In this document: piece by piece, positions 8,259-17,308 of the stretch | Numbering within the stretch: the first letter of the stretch is position 1 | Layout: the number at the start of each line of letters is the position of its first letter | Position numbers and translations under genes: made by a program | The notes under the pieces: model-generated | Told to the model about the DNA's origin: nothing | The model's input: the letters and a program-made list of their open reading frames with translations, nothing else | The model's database searches: none | From: Bordetella genomosp. 8 | Lineage (GTDB): Bacteria > Pseudomonadota > Gammaproteobacteria > Burkholderiales > Burkholderiaceae_B | Direction of reading: 5' to 3' | Assembly: GCF_002119685.1 (NCBI RefSeq) | Contig: NZ_CP021108.1 | Coordinates: forward strand, 6,014,001-6,078,000 | Length of the DNA: 64,000 bases

Positions 8259-9224
8259 ATGAAGAAATCCGGAGCCATGCTTGCCGCCGCGCTGTTGTCC
8301 GGCCTGTTGTCCGCCACGCCGGCCCAGGCCGAATACCCCGACCGTCCCTTGCGCATGATCGTGCCCTTCGGCGCTGGCGGCGGTGTCGATGCGCTGGCGC
8401 GGCCGCTGGCCAAGGAATTGAGCCAGATACTGGGCCAGAGCGTCATCGTCGAGAACAAGCCCAGCACCAATGGCCAGATCGGCATGGCCGAAGTCGCGCG
8501 GGCAGCGCCCGACGGCTACACGATCGTGATGAGCTCGGCCGCCTACGCCATCACCCCGGCGTTCTACCAGGACCTGCCCTACGACATCCGCAAGGACTAC
8601 GCGCCGGTGACCATATTGGCGTCCAATCCGCTGGTGCTGGTGGCGTCCACGCATTTCAAGGCATCCACCGTGCAGGACATGATCGCCATGGCGCGCGCCA
8701 GGTCGGGATCGGTGAACTTCGCCGCGCCAGGCAACAGCGGCATCCACTTCCTGGCCGGCGAGTTGATGGGCAGCGTGGCCGGCGTCAAATGGACCAGCGT
8801 CCCGTACAAGGGAGCCGGGCCCGCCTTTCCCGACCTGATCAGCGGCCAGGTCGACGTCATGTTCGACAATCCCGCGTCGTCGCTGCCCTTCGTGCAGTCG
8901 GGCCGCCTGAAACTGATCGCGACCACCGGCCAGCAACGGCTCGCGGCCGCCGGCAACGCGCCCACCGTGGCCGAAACGCTGCCGGGCTTCGACGCCGCCA
9001 ACTGGTTCGTGCTGGCCGCGCCGGCCGGCACCCCGCCCGACCGCATCCAGAAGCTGTACGACGCCAGCAAGCGCGCAATGCGTCAGCCCGCCCTGGTCGA
9101 GTTCATGGACCGCAACGGTATCGGCGCCATCCTCAGCACACCCGCGGAAGCCGCCGGCTATATCCAGGCCGAGGCCGACAAATGGGGCGGTGTCGTGCGC
9201 GACAACCGGCTGGCCGTCCAATAA
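8259..9224 (+). CDS. Bug-family (TctC-type) periplasmic solute-binding receptor
   Basis: 321 residues. The signal peptide MKKSGAMLAAALLSGLLSA ends with an AQA cleavage site near residue 25. The mature start EYPDRPLRMIVPFGAGGGVD and the later GKPGSGSIHF-like region are typical of tripartite tricarboxylate receptors. The start at 8259 is chosen because it begins the signal peptide; an upstream ATG at 8205 adds an Arg-rich stretch. No TctA or TctB gene is nearby, as usual for the many orphan Bug receptors of Bordetella relatives. It should bind a carboxylate ligand in the periplasm, perhaps the substrate of this cluster. Confidence 0.9.
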   Translation: MKKSGAMLAAALLSGLLSATPAQAEYPDRPLRMIVPFGAGGGVDALARPLAKELSQILGQSVIVENKPSTNGQIGMAEVARAAPDGYTIVMSSAAYAITPAFYQDLPYDIRKDYAPVTILASNPLVLVASTHFKASTVQDMIAMARARSGSVNFAAPGNSGIHFLAGELMGSVAGVKWTSVPYKGAGPAFPDLISGQVDVMFDNPASSLPFVQSGRLKLIATTGQQRLAAAGNAPTVAETLPGFDAANWFVLAAPAGTPPDRIQKLYDASKRAMRQPALVEFMDRNGIGAILSTPAEAAGYIQAEADKWGGVVRDNRLAVQ

Positions 9225-9237
9225 CCAAGGAGCCGAC

Positions 9238-10716
9238 ATGCAGGATCTGCAAATGCTTTGCGACGGCCGCTGGGTGAACGCCCAGAACGGCGAATGGCTG
9301 GAGACCTTCAATCCGTATACCGGTGCAGCCTGGGCGCGGGTGCCGCGCGCGGGCGTGGAGGACGTCGACCGTGCCGTGCAGGCGGCAAGGCGCGCCTACG
9401 TCGGCCCGGCCTGGCGCAACCTGACGCCCACCGCGCGCGGCGCCCTGCTGCGCCGCCTGGGCGACCTGGTGGCGCGCGACGCCGATGAACTGGCCGAGCT
9501 GGAAACCCGCGACAACGGCAAACTGATCTCCGAAATGCGCGCGCAGATGCGCTATATGCCGCAGTGGTACTACTACTTCGGCGGCCTGGCCGACAAGGTG
9601 GAAGGCCGCGTCATTCCCATCGACAAGCCCGACTGCTTCAACTTCACCTGGGACGAGCCGCTGGGCGTGGTCGCCGCCATCACGCCATGGAATTCGCCGC
9701 TGCTGCTGGCCACATGGAAGCTGGCGCCCGCGCTGGCGGCCGGCAACACCGTGGTCTGGAAGCCTTCGGAACACTCGACCGCATCGGCGCTGGCCTTCGG
9801 CCGCCTGTTCGAGGAAGCCGGCTTCCCGCCGGGCGTGGTCAATATCGTCAGCGGCCTGGGCAGCGACATCGGCGAAGCGCTGGTGACGCATCCCGACGTC
9901 GCCAAGGTGGCCTTCACCGGCGGCGACCAGACCGGCCAGCACGTCTACGAAATGGCCGCGCGCGGCATCAAGCCCGTCACGCTGGAGCTGGGCGGCAAAT
10001 CCGCCAACATCATCTGCGCCGACGCCGACCTGGACAACGCCGTCAAGGGCGCGGTGTCCGGCATCTTCGCGGCCACGGGGCAGACCTGCATCGCCGGATC
10101 GCGCGCGCTCGTGCACCGGGACATCCACGACAGCTTCGTCGACAAGCTCGTCGCCTTCGCGCGCACGGCGCGCATGGGCGATCCCGCGCTGCCGGAAACC
10201 CAGATCGGCCCCGTCACCACGCAGGCGCAGCTGAAGAAAATCCTGGACTACATCGACATCGCCCGCGCCGGCGGCGCGCGCTGCGTGCTGGGCGGCACGC
10301 CGGGCAGCCGCCCCGAATGCGGCCGCGGCTGGTTCGTCGAGCCCACCATCTTCTGCGACGTGCGTCCCGACATGCGCATCGCGCAGGAAGAGGTGTTCGG
10401 GCCGGTGTTGTGCGTCATTCCGTTCGACAACGACGACGAGGCCGTGCGCATCGCCAACGACACCCGCTACGGATTGGCGGCCGGACTATGGACGCGCGAC
10501 ATGGGGCGAGCCCTGAACCTGTCGCGCCGGCTGGAAGCCGGCACGGTATGGGTCAACACCTACCGGGCGACCAGCTTTCTTTCGCCGTTCGGCGGCTATA
10601 AACGTTCGGGCATAGGCCGCGAAAGCGGGCTGTCGGCGATCCGCGAATACCTGCAGGAAAAAAGCGTATGGATAAGCACGGGCGGGGACGTGCCCAATCC
10701 CTTCGTCATGCGTTAG
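9238..10716 (+). CDS. NAD(P)-dependent aldehyde dehydrogenase
   Basis: 492 residues, the usual ALDH length. Catalytic Glu250 is in LELGGKS and catalytic Cys284 in GQTCIAGSR, 34 residues apart as expected. PWNSPLL is the usual cofactor-site motif, and FGGYKRSGIGRE marks the C-terminal oligomer region. AAGGAG lies at good spacing before the ATG, 13 bases after the Bug stop, so the two form an operon. It oxidises an aldehyde to the acid with NAD(P)+, probably in the pathway fed by the Bug receptor. Substrate not identifiable. Confidence 0.94.
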   Translation: MQDLQMLCDGRWVNAQNGEWLETFNPYTGAAWARVPRAGVEDVDRAVQAARRAYVGPAWRNLTPTARGALLRRLGDLVARDADELAELETRDNGKLISEMRAQMRYMPQWYYYFGGLADKVEGRVIPIDKPDCFNFTWDEPLGVVAAITPWNSPLLLATWKLAPALAAGNTVVWKPSEHSTASALAFGRLFEEAGFPPGVVNIVSGLGSDIGEALVTHPDVAKVAFTGGDQTGQHVYEMAARGIKPVTLELGGKSANIICADADLDNAVKGAVSGIFAATGQTCIAGSRALVHRDIHDSFVDKLVAFARTARMGDPALPETQIGPVTTQAQLKKILDYIDIARAGGARCVLGGTPGSRPECGRGWFVEPTIFCDVRPDMRIAQEEVFGPVLCVIPFDNDDEAVRIANDTRYGLAAGLWTRDMGRALNLSRRLEAGTVWVNTYRATSFLSPFGGYKRSGIGRESGLSAIREYLQEKSVWISTGGDVPNPFVMR

Positions 10717-10840
10717 GCATCCGCGCAACATGGGGCGTTGCGACGCGGCGATCCGCCACTCTGGAACGCGGGAGCGGTGCGCCCCGGGTTAAAATGCGCC
10801 CCATTGCCGCCACGCGGCCACCCATTTGCCAAACTACCGC

Positions 10841-11566
10841 ATGAAAGCTGCCGTTGCCGCGCCCGAAGGCGATTTCAAAGTGCCGCGTGCCGCATCCGTA
10901 CTGCGGCACAGCGTTACCGAAAGCATACGCAACGCCATCCTGGTGGGGCGCTTCGCGCCTGGCGAACGACTGCCGGAGCGCGAGCTCTGCGAGATGACCG
11001 GGGTAAGCCGCACCCTGGTGCGGGAGGCGCTGCGGCAGCTGGAATCCGAAGGCCTGATCCACGTGATCCCGCATCGCGGGCCGGTGGTGGACAGGCTTAC
11101 GCCGGAACAGGCCGAAGGTATCTATCAAGTGCGCGAAGAACTGGAAGGCCTGGCGTGCCAGCTGTTCGCCGAACATGCCAGCGACGCACAACGCAAGGCG
11201 CTGCAAGAGGCCTTCCAGGCGCTGAAGCGCGCGATGACGCACGGCACCGCGCTGGAAAAGCTGACGGCCAAGAACTTCTTCTACCAGCAGCTGCTGGATG
11301 GCGCGGGCAACGAGGCGTTGACCACCACACTGCGGCTGCTGAACTCCCGCGTCATGCTGCTGCGTTCGACCTCGATGCAGGCGCCCGGGCGGTCGAAGAA
11401 AAGCCTGGCCGAACTGGCGGATGTGATCGACGCCGTGGCGGCACGCGATGGCAAGGCTGCCCGCCGCGCCGGCAGCCTGCACGTGCGCAATGCGGCCAAG
11501 GTTGCCATCGAGATCCTGCGGCAAGGCGATGAAGCCGCCGAAGAGGAATCCGCCGCCGCGACCTGA
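10841..11566 (+). CDS. GntR-family regulator, FadR/FCD subfamily
   Basis: 241 residues from ATG 10841; an in-frame TTG at 10826 is an alternative. The GntR winged helix is at about 23-78 (GRFAPGERLPERELCEMTGV, then SRTLVREALRQLE). The FCD helical domain spans about 90-225. FCD proteins usually bind a metal through Asp and three His. Here the FxDxxFH-like position reads AKNFFYQQL (His to Tyr) and the EH position reads EL, while the last His is kept in SLHVRNA. So the metal site looks lost. It precedes the MmgE/PrpD gene and may regulate it. Confidence 0.9.
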   Translation: MKAAVAAPEGDFKVPRAASVLRHSVTESIRNAILVGRFAPGERLPERELCEMTGVSRTLVREALRQLESEGLIHVIPHRGPVVDRLTPEQAEGIYQVREELEGLACQLFAEHASDAQRKALQEAFQALKRAMTHGTALEKLTAKNFFYQQLLDGAGNEALTTTLRLLNSRVMLLRSTSMQAPGRSKKSLAELADVIDAVAARDGKAARRAGSLHVRNAAKVAIEILRQGDEAAEEESAAAT

Positions 11567-11749
11567 AGCCGCGGCAGGCCCCCAGGGAACGGACCAGCCC
11601 AGCCGGCGCATCGATTCGGCCTGCGTCACCACGCAATCCCTTTCCTGATCGTTCCCAAACGCAGACAGCGAACGACCCGCCGCGCCCCTGGCCCGGAGCG
11701 CCGGACGGTTGCGCTCGGCCCTTGCGCAAGCTCCGCGGACGATATATCT

Positions 11750-11774
11750 TTTATCGAAATGCCATTTCGATAAA
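11750..11774. promoter_or_regulatory. 11-bp inverted repeat upstream of the MmgE/PrpD gene
   Basis: TTTATCGAAAT and ATTTCGATAAA are exact reverse complements around GCC. The repeat ends 12 bases before the start codon at 11787, so it overlaps the 5' leader or RBS. It looks like an operator for a dimeric regulator (IclR- or GntR-type symmetry). The adjacent GntR protein is the first candidate. The rest of the 220-bp gap 11567-11786 shows no gene. Confidence 0.7.
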
Positions 11775-11786
11775 CGGAACAATAAG

Positions 11787-13169
11787 ATGAATACATCGAT
11801 CGCCACCGAGGAGATGGACCTGCAGGCGCCTTCGGCGAACCCGACCGGTACGGCGCCCTGCGCCGTGCAACTGGGACAGTTCGTCGCCGGCGTCCGCGCC
11901 GACCGCCTGCCCGCTCAGGTCGTGGACCACGCCAAGAGCCGCCTCGTGGACTGCCTGGCCACCGCGATCTCGTCGCGCGCTCTGCCCGTGCCAGCCGTGG
12001 CCGGCGCTTTCGTCGCCGACAGCCGCGGGGGCGCGAGCATCGTCGGAAGGCGGCAGTGCGCCGCCGCCGTCGACGCCAGCTTCGTCAACGCCACGCTGAT
12101 CAATGGCAGCACGCATGACGATTTCCTGGCCAAGTCCCACGCCGGCGCCGTGGTCGTCCCGGCCGCGCTGGCATTGATCGAGGAACATGGCGGGACCGGC
12201 GCCGACCTGCTGGCCGCCATCGTCGCGGGCTACGAAGTCACGGCGCGCGCCTACCTGGGCGGGCCGGGGATGCTTCCGCGCTTCCGGGCGACGGGCGTGC
12301 CCGGCGCGGTCGGCGCCGCCGCGGCGGCCGCGCGCGCACTGCGGCTGGACGCCAGGGGCGCTATGCATGCGCTCGGCCTGGGCGCCATGTTCGCCTCCGG
12401 CTTCGGCGAAGGCTTCCACTCCGGCACGATGGACGTCAAGCTGAACGTCGGCTGGGCCAGCCGCAGCGGCACATCGGCGGCGCTGCTGGCCCGTGCGGGC
12501 GCCACCGCCTCGCCGACGATCTTCGAGGGCACGTCCGGGTTCTTCCATGCCTTCTCCAATGGCGTCGACAGCGCGCCGCGCACCGTGGAAGGCCTGGGCG
12601 AGAAATTCCTGATCGAGGACACGCTCTACAAGGAGCGCCCGGTCTGCATCTTCGTGCAGACCCCGGTCGAACTGGCGCATCGCCTGGTCCGCCAGCATGG
12701 CTTCGATCCGGCGGCGATCGAACACGTGCGCATCCATGCGCCGATCGCCACGTACACCAATCCCGGCTACCAGAATGCCGCGCCTTTCGCGACCGCGCTG
12801 AAAGCGCGCATCAGCGCCAGCTTCACGGTGGCGGCGGCCCTGCTGGGTCGTCCGATCGACACCTACGAATACTACGACCACACCGACGATGCGGAGGTGC
12901 TGGCGTTGGCAAAACGCGTGCAGCTCGTCGAGCCCACCTCCGACATCCATGACGTCCATGTGCAGGTGATGGTCGCGGGGCGCAGCTTCGAAGCCCGCGG
13001 CGTCGAGATGGAGTACCAGCTGCCCAGCCACGACAAAGTGGTCAGGAAGTTCCGCCGCCTGACCGCCGACCTCGAATCCGACCTGGGCGAGCGCATTCTG
13101 GCCGCCGCCCTGGAAATGGACCGAGCCCCCGACGTCGCGGAATTGACTCGGCTGCTGCGCCTGGTTTGA
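11787..13169 (+). CDS. MmgE/PrpD family protein (2-methylcitrate dehydratase-like)
   Basis: 460 residues, the family length. Characteristic stretches are AKSRLVDCLATAISS near the start, NATLINGSTHDDF, and the GEGFHSGTMDVKLNVGWASR region in the middle. Family members include 2-methylcitrate dehydratase PrpD, cis-aconitate decarboxylase and several enzymes of uncertain role. No prpB, prpC or acnD neighbours are here, so propionate metabolism is not supported. The start is placed after the inverted repeat, giving MNTSIATEEMDLQ. It probably acts on a tri- or dicarboxylate in the local catabolic cluster. Confidence 0.87.
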   Translation: MNTSIATEEMDLQAPSANPTGTAPCAVQLGQFVAGVRADRLPAQVVDHAKSRLVDCLATAISSRALPVPAVAGAFVADSRGGASIVGRRQCAAAVDASFVNATLINGSTHDDFLAKSHAGAVVVPAALALIEEHGGTGADLLAAIVAGYEVTARAYLGGPGMLPRFRATGVPGAVGAAAAAARALRLDARGAMHALGLGAMFASGFGEGFHSGTMDVKLNVGWASRSGTSAALLARAGATASPTIFEGTSGFFHAFSNGVDSAPRTVEGLGEKFLIEDTLYKERPVCIFVQTPVELAHRLVRQHGFDPAAIEHVRIHAPIATYTNPGYQNAAPFATALKARISASFTVAAALLGRPIDTYEYYDHTDDAEVLALAKRVQLVEPTSDIHDVHVQVMVAGRSFEARGVEMEYQLPSHDKVVRKFRRLTADLESDLGERILAAALEMDRAPDVAELTRLLRLV

Positions 13170-13272
13170 TCGCAACCATGCCTACTCGCGGCTGGTCACC
13201 CACACCGGTCCCGTGTACGGCAGCGTGATCGGCCTGAACGGGGCGAAGGCGATATGCGGTCCGATGGTGCGG

Positions 13273-14505
13273 TCACTTCTTGCCCGGCCATATGGGTTGG
13301 GCGATCGCCAGGTTCTCCGGATACACCGTCACCGGCACGCCGTTCTGCCACTGGATGATGGTGAGCGAAGCGCCCACGCGATGTCCCGCATCGTCGAACT
13401 TCAACTCGCCGCCTGGGAAGTAAGGCGTGGGACCTTCGTTCAGGCTGCGCATCGCCTGCGCCACCGATTCGCGATCCGCCTTGCCGGCTTTCTCCAGCGC
13501 GGCCTTGATGATCCACATATCGCCGTAGGTGGAGATTGCGTTCTGCGTCATCCAAGGCTCCTTGTACTCCGTCTTCATGCGCTGGATCAGCTTCTCCTGC
13601 CCCTTCGCGCCCCAGTTCGCCACCGCCGACATCACGCCGTTCAGCAGCTGCGGACTGACGGTGTTCAGCACGTCGGGCTCCGCGATCGCGATGCCGAAGG
13701 AGATCACCGGTATCCGCACATTGGTTTCGTTCATCTTCTCCAGGATCAGCTTGGCGTCCGAAATCACCGTCGGCAGGAAGAACACCAGATCGGGCCGGCG
13801 CGACCGCACCCGCTGTATCAGCGATGACGCGTCGGACAGCGGCGGCGTGAACGTCTCGTCCACCACGAGCTCCAGATTGTTCTTCTGGAGCAGGCCGTCC
13901 TTCATCGCCTTCACCGAAGACAGCGACGCCGCCGTGTTGTCGGTCAGGATAGCCACCGTCTTCGGCCGCTTGCCGGACGCCTTTTCCGCCAGCTCCAGGA
14001 TGATGGGCAGCGCGATATCGGCCTGACGCCCCGCCGTCGCCGACGTCTGGAAGATGTACTTGAACCCGCGCCCCGTGATCTGGTCGGAGTACGACAGGGT
14101 CAGCATGGGCAGCTTGGCGCGTTCCGTCACCTCCGTCACCGCCAGCGTGAACGAGCTCAGGTAGGCACCCGTGCCGGCCACCAGGTCGGGATAGTCCGCC
14201 ACCATGCGCTGCGCCGCGCTCTTCGATTTTTCCGTCGAATCGCCCGAGTCGACCACCACCAGTTTCAGCGGCGCGCCGCCCAGCGACTTGATGCCGCCTT
14301 GCGCATTGATGTCGGCGACCGCCATCTCCGCGCCCATGCGCATGACCTGGCCCGGCCGCGCGTAGATGCCGGACATCGGCGCGATCAGGCCCACGCTGAC
14401 CGGCGTGGGGTCGGCGGCGCGCGCGGGGGCCGGCATGCCGGCCGCAAGCAAGAGTCCGCACAGGGCCGTGGCGCCGAGCAGGCGCGGCATCGTCAAGGTC
14501 TTCAT
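13273..14505 (-). CDS. ABC transporter substrate-binding protein, branched-chain amino acid type (LivJ-like)
   Basis: 410 residues. Signal peptide with LLGATALCGLLLAAG and cleavage after ARA at residue 30. The mature protein begins PTPVSVGLIAPMSGIYARPG, the usual opening of type I periplasmic binding proteins of the HAAT family. It ends with the wrapped C-terminal beta-strand region. It delivers a ligand to the LivH/LivMG/LivF membrane complex encoded upstream on the same strand. In catabolic clusters this family often binds aromatic acids rather than amino acids, so the ligand is open. Confidence 0.9.
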   Translation of the reverse strand: MKTLTMPRLLGATALCGLLLAAGMPAPARAADPTPVSVGLIAPMSGIYARPGQVMRMGAEMAVADINAQGGIKSLGGAPLKLVVVDSGDSTEKSKSAAQRMVADYPDLVAGTGAYLSSFTLAVTEVTERAKLPMLTLSYSDQITGRGFKYIFQTSATAGRQADIALPIILELAEKASGKRPKTVAILTDNTAASLSSVKAMKDGLLQKNNLELVVDETFTPPLSDASSLIQRVRSRRPDLVFFLPTVISDAKLILEKMNETNVRIPVISFGIAIAEPDVLNTVSPQLLNGVMSAVANWGAKGQEKLIQRMKTEYKEPWMTQNAISTYGDMWIIKAALEKAGKADRESVAQAMRSLNEGPTPYFPGGELKFDDAGHRVGASLTIIQWQNGVPVTVYPENLAIAQPIWPGKK

Positions 14506-14540
14506 GGTCTCCTCCTGGTAGCCCGTTGTACGGGTCTCAA

Positions 14541-14582
14541 GTGTCTTTACATACAGGTCTTCACATACGGGTCTTCACATAC
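14541..14582. repeat. Three tandem 14-bp repeats between livF and the binding-protein gene
   Basis: Units 14541-14554, 14555-14568 and 14569-14582 follow the pattern (A/G)GGTCTTCACATAC, with the first unit diverged (GTGTCTTTACATAC). The third unit runs over the livF stop codon (14575-14577). It could be a binding site, an RNA feature setting the higher level of the binding protein, or a replication-slippage product. Confidence 0.75.
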
Positions 14583-15282
14583 CCAGGTATGCGCGGCGGA
14601 TACGATCATCCGCCCGCAGGGTTTCGTGCGTGCCCGCCAGCGCCACGCGGCCGGTTTCCAGCACGTAGGCGTGGTCGGCGAACTGCAGGGCCTCGGCCAC
14701 CCGCTGTTCCACCAGCAGTATGGTCAGGCCCGCTTCGCGGCGTATATCGATCAAACGTTCGAAAATGAAATCCGCGATCGCGGGCGACAGGCCCATCGAT
14801 GGCTCGTCCAGCATCAGCAGGCGCGGCGACGACGCCAGGCCGCGGCCGATCGCCAGCATCTGCTGCTCGCCCCCGGACAGCGTGCCCGCCAGCTGCCCGG
14901 CGCGCTGCGGCAATACCGGGAACCACTCGTAGATGCGCGCCAGGTTGCGCTGCCAGTCGCGCCGTCCCGCCGCCGTATAGGCGCCCATTTCCAGGTTTTC
15001 CCGCACCGTCATCGACGCGAAGACCTGCCGGCCTTCGGGCACGTGCGCGATGCCCAGGTGGGGACGTTGCGCGGGCGGCACCGCCAGCAGGTCCTTGCCG
15101 TCGAAGCGGATGGCGCCCGACATCGCCGACACCGTGCCGGAAATGCTTTTGAACAGCGTGCTCTTGCCCGCGCCGTTCGGGCCGACGATGGACACGAACT
15201 GCCCCGCGTCGACCTGGATGGAGACATCGTGCAGCACGGGCAGCGTGGCGTAGCCGGCCACGAGGCTCTGGATCTCAAGCAT
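14575..15282 (-). CDS. livF: ABC transporter ATP-binding protein, LivF type
   Basis: 235 residues, the standard LivF size. Walker A GPNGAGKST is at 34-42, the ABC signature LSGGEQQ at about 137-143, Walker B LLMLDEPSMGLSP follows, and the H-loop region is replaced by LLVEQRV as in LivF. It ends AYLGM, the typical LivF tail. The start at 15282 overlaps the stop of the livM-livG fusion by 8 bases. It forms the second nucleotide-binding subunit of the importer on the cytoplasmic face. Confidence 0.93.
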   Translation of the reverse strand: MLEIQSLVAGYATLPVLHDVSIQVDAGQFVSIVGPNGAGKSTLFKSISGTVSAMSGAIRFDGKDLLAVPPAQRPHLGIAHVPEGRQVFASMTVRENLEMGAYTAAGRRDWQRNLARIYEWFPVLPQRAGQLAGTLSGGEQQMLAIGRGLASSPRLLMLDEPSMGLSPAIADFIFERLIDIRREAGLTILLVEQRVAEALQFADHAYVLETGRVALAGTHETLRADDRIRRAYLGM

Positions 15283-17308
15283 CCTTGGCGCTCCACTTCT
15301 TGCCCAGGTAGGCTTCGACCACGCGCGTATCCTGGGTGATGGAGGCGGGGTCGCCCATGACCAGGACTTCACCATGGTCCAGCACCAGGAACTGGTCGAC
15401 CAGCCGCACCATGGCCTGCATGGTGTGTTCGATGATCACGATGGTCACGCCCTCCCGCGACAGCGAACGGATCACCGCGAGCACATCGTCGACTTCGCCC
15501 GCGCCCAGCCCGGCCAGCGTCTCGTCGAGCAGCAACAGGTCCGGCTGTCCCGCCAGGGCGCGGGCCAGCTCCATTAGGCGCAACTGCCGTGTCGTCAGCG
15601 TGGAGGCGACCTGGTCGGCGCAGTCGGCCAGGCCGACACGCCGCACCGCCTGCCGGGCCAGCTCGCGCGCATGCGCTTCGCTGTCCGCCTTGACGTAGGC
15701 GCCTACCTGCACGTTCTGCAGTACCGTCAAACGCATGAAGGGGCGCATGACCTGGAACGTGCGGCCCATGCCCGCCGCGCACAACACGTGCGGCTTGCGC
15801 CCCGCCATGTCGACGCCGTTGACCAGCACCATGCCGGTATCGGGACGCAGGAAGCCGTTCAGCAAGTTGAACAAGGTGGTCTTGCCGGCGCCGTTCGGCC
15901 CGATGATGCCCAGAATCATGCCTCGGCGCACGCTGAAACTGACGTCGCGAACGGCCTGCAGGCCGCCGAAGCGGCGCGATACCTTGCGGACTTCCAGGAT
16001 GGGGACGGCCGCGTCGCCTCGCGGCGCGGTGTCGTTGCCTGACGCGATGCTGCCACTGCCAGACGCGCCGTCGTCGCGGACAGGCGACGCAGCGGGCACT
16101 GCGCCAGGCGATGCGCCAGCGCCCATGCCGGCGGCCTCGGACGCGGGCAAGCCTTCGAACGCCATCGGCACGAAGGCGGCCGCCCCATCGGCCATGCCGC
16201 GCAAGGTGGAAGACATGGCCTGGCTCGCCATGCCTGCCGCCGCGAGCTGGCCTTGGCGCGCGGCCAGCGTGGGATAGCCCGGACCGCGCGCCGCGTCGGC
16301 TCCATCCTGGCGCGACACCGCGACGGCCGGCAAGGCCGCCGCCGCCACGCGACCGGCGTCCGCGCCACGGCGGCGCAGGTAATCGCGCACCTTCCAGAAC
16401 ACGCCCTCCGGCGCCGCCAGGATCACCGCGATGATGGCGATGCCCAGTATCACGCCCTGTATGCCCGGGTAGCGCGCGCCCAGCTCGGCGTGCAGCACCT
16501 CGCCCAAGGGCACCAGGATCGCCGCGCCGATGATGGGCCCCCACACGCTGCCCACTCCGCCGAACATTGCCACCGTGAGCGCCTGCGCCGACACCAGCAT
16601 GCCGAACACCGACACCGGCGTCACCACCAGCAGCACCACGGCATAGAAGGCGCCCGTCGCGCCGGCGATGGCGCCGCTCAGGGCGATCGCCTTGAGCTTC
16701 CAGCGCAGTGTATCGATGCCCGCGGCCTCGGCCGCGGCCTCGTTCTGCTTGATGGCGATCAGCGCCATGCCGAAGCGCGTGCGCTCGACATGGCGCGTCA
16801 GCAGCACGAAGAGCACCAGCATGGCCATCGCCACCACGGTGTACATACCGGGATTCGAGAACTGCATATAGGCCGCGGCGTTCTCGCGCTTCATCGGGAA
16901 GGTCACTTCCTGGTAACCCAGCCATTCGAAGACATAGAGCAGCGCCAGGGGATAGGCCAGCATGGCCAGCGCGAAGTAATGCCCGCGCAGGCGGAAGGTC
17001 GGCAGGCCGACCAGCAGCCCGGCGGCCGCGCCGATGGCCGCCGACACCGGGATCATCAGCCACGGCGTCAGGCCCAGATAAATCTGCCCCAGCACGGCCG
17101 CGTAGGCGCCCAGGCCGAAGAAGGCCGCATGGCCGAAGGACACCAGCCCCGTGTATCCGCTGAGCATGTTCCACGACAGGCCGAAACACGCCCACACGAG
17201 CACCAGGGTGAAGATCAACTGGTGATAGCCGTTGTCGATCCACAGCGCGATCGCCGGGTAGGCCACGGCCAGCAGGCACAGGAACCACAGATGGCGGCGC
17301 CCGCTCAT
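15275..17308 (-). CDS. Fused ABC permease and ATPase (LivM-LivG)
   Basis: 677 residues in one frame. Residues about 1-310 are a LivM permease with many hydrophobic helices (SGYTGLVSFGHAAFFGLGAY, then GGVGSVWGPIIGA). Residues about 310-425 are an Ala/Gly-rich linker. Residues about 426-677 are a LivG ATPase with Walker A GPNGAGKTT (about 464-472) and Walker B LLLLDETLAGLG. The signature loop reads LTTRQLRLMELARAL, without the usual glycine pair, as in some LivG proteins. The ATG overlaps the livH stop (ATGA). The fusion fixes permease and ATPase at 1:1. Confidence 0.9.
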   Translation of the reverse strand: MSGRRHLWFLCLLAVAYPAIALWIDNGYHQLIFTLVLVWACFGLSWNMLSGYTGLVSFGHAAFFGLGAYAAVLGQIYLGLTPWLMIPVSAAIGAAAGLLVGLPTFRLRGHYFALAMLAYPLALLYVFEWLGYQEVTFPMKRENAAAYMQFSNPGMYTVVAMAMLVLFVLLTRHVERTRFGMALIAIKQNEAAAEAAGIDTLRWKLKAIALSGAIAGATGAFYAVVLLVVTPVSVFGMLVSAQALTVAMFGGVGSVWGPIIGAAILVPLGEVLHAELGARYPGIQGVILGIAIIAVILAAPEGVFWKVRDYLRRRGADAGRVAAAALPAVAVSRQDGADAARGPGYPTLAARQGQLAAAGMASQAMSSTLRGMADGAAAFVPMAFEGLPASEAAGMGAGASPGAVPAASPVRDDGASGSGSIASGNDTAPRGDAAVPILEVRKVSRRFGGLQAVRDVSFSVRRGMILGIIGPNGAGKTTLFNLLNGFLRPDTGMVLVNGVDMAGRKPHVLCAAGMGRTFQVMRPFMRLTVLQNVQVGAYVKADSEAHARELARQAVRRVGLADCADQVASTLTTRQLRLMELARALAGQPDLLLLDETLAGLGAGEVDDVLAVIRSLSREGVTIVIIEHTMQAMVRLVDQFLVLDHGEVLVMGDPASITQDTRVVEAYLGKKWSAKDA

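Noticed and set aside
13182..13275. Short minus-strand reading (about 30 residues ending PYTGPVWVTSRE) after the ABC binding-protein gene
   Set aside because: It reads like a protein C-terminus, but there is no start, no upstream coding sequence and no recognised family, so a gene remnant cannot be supported.
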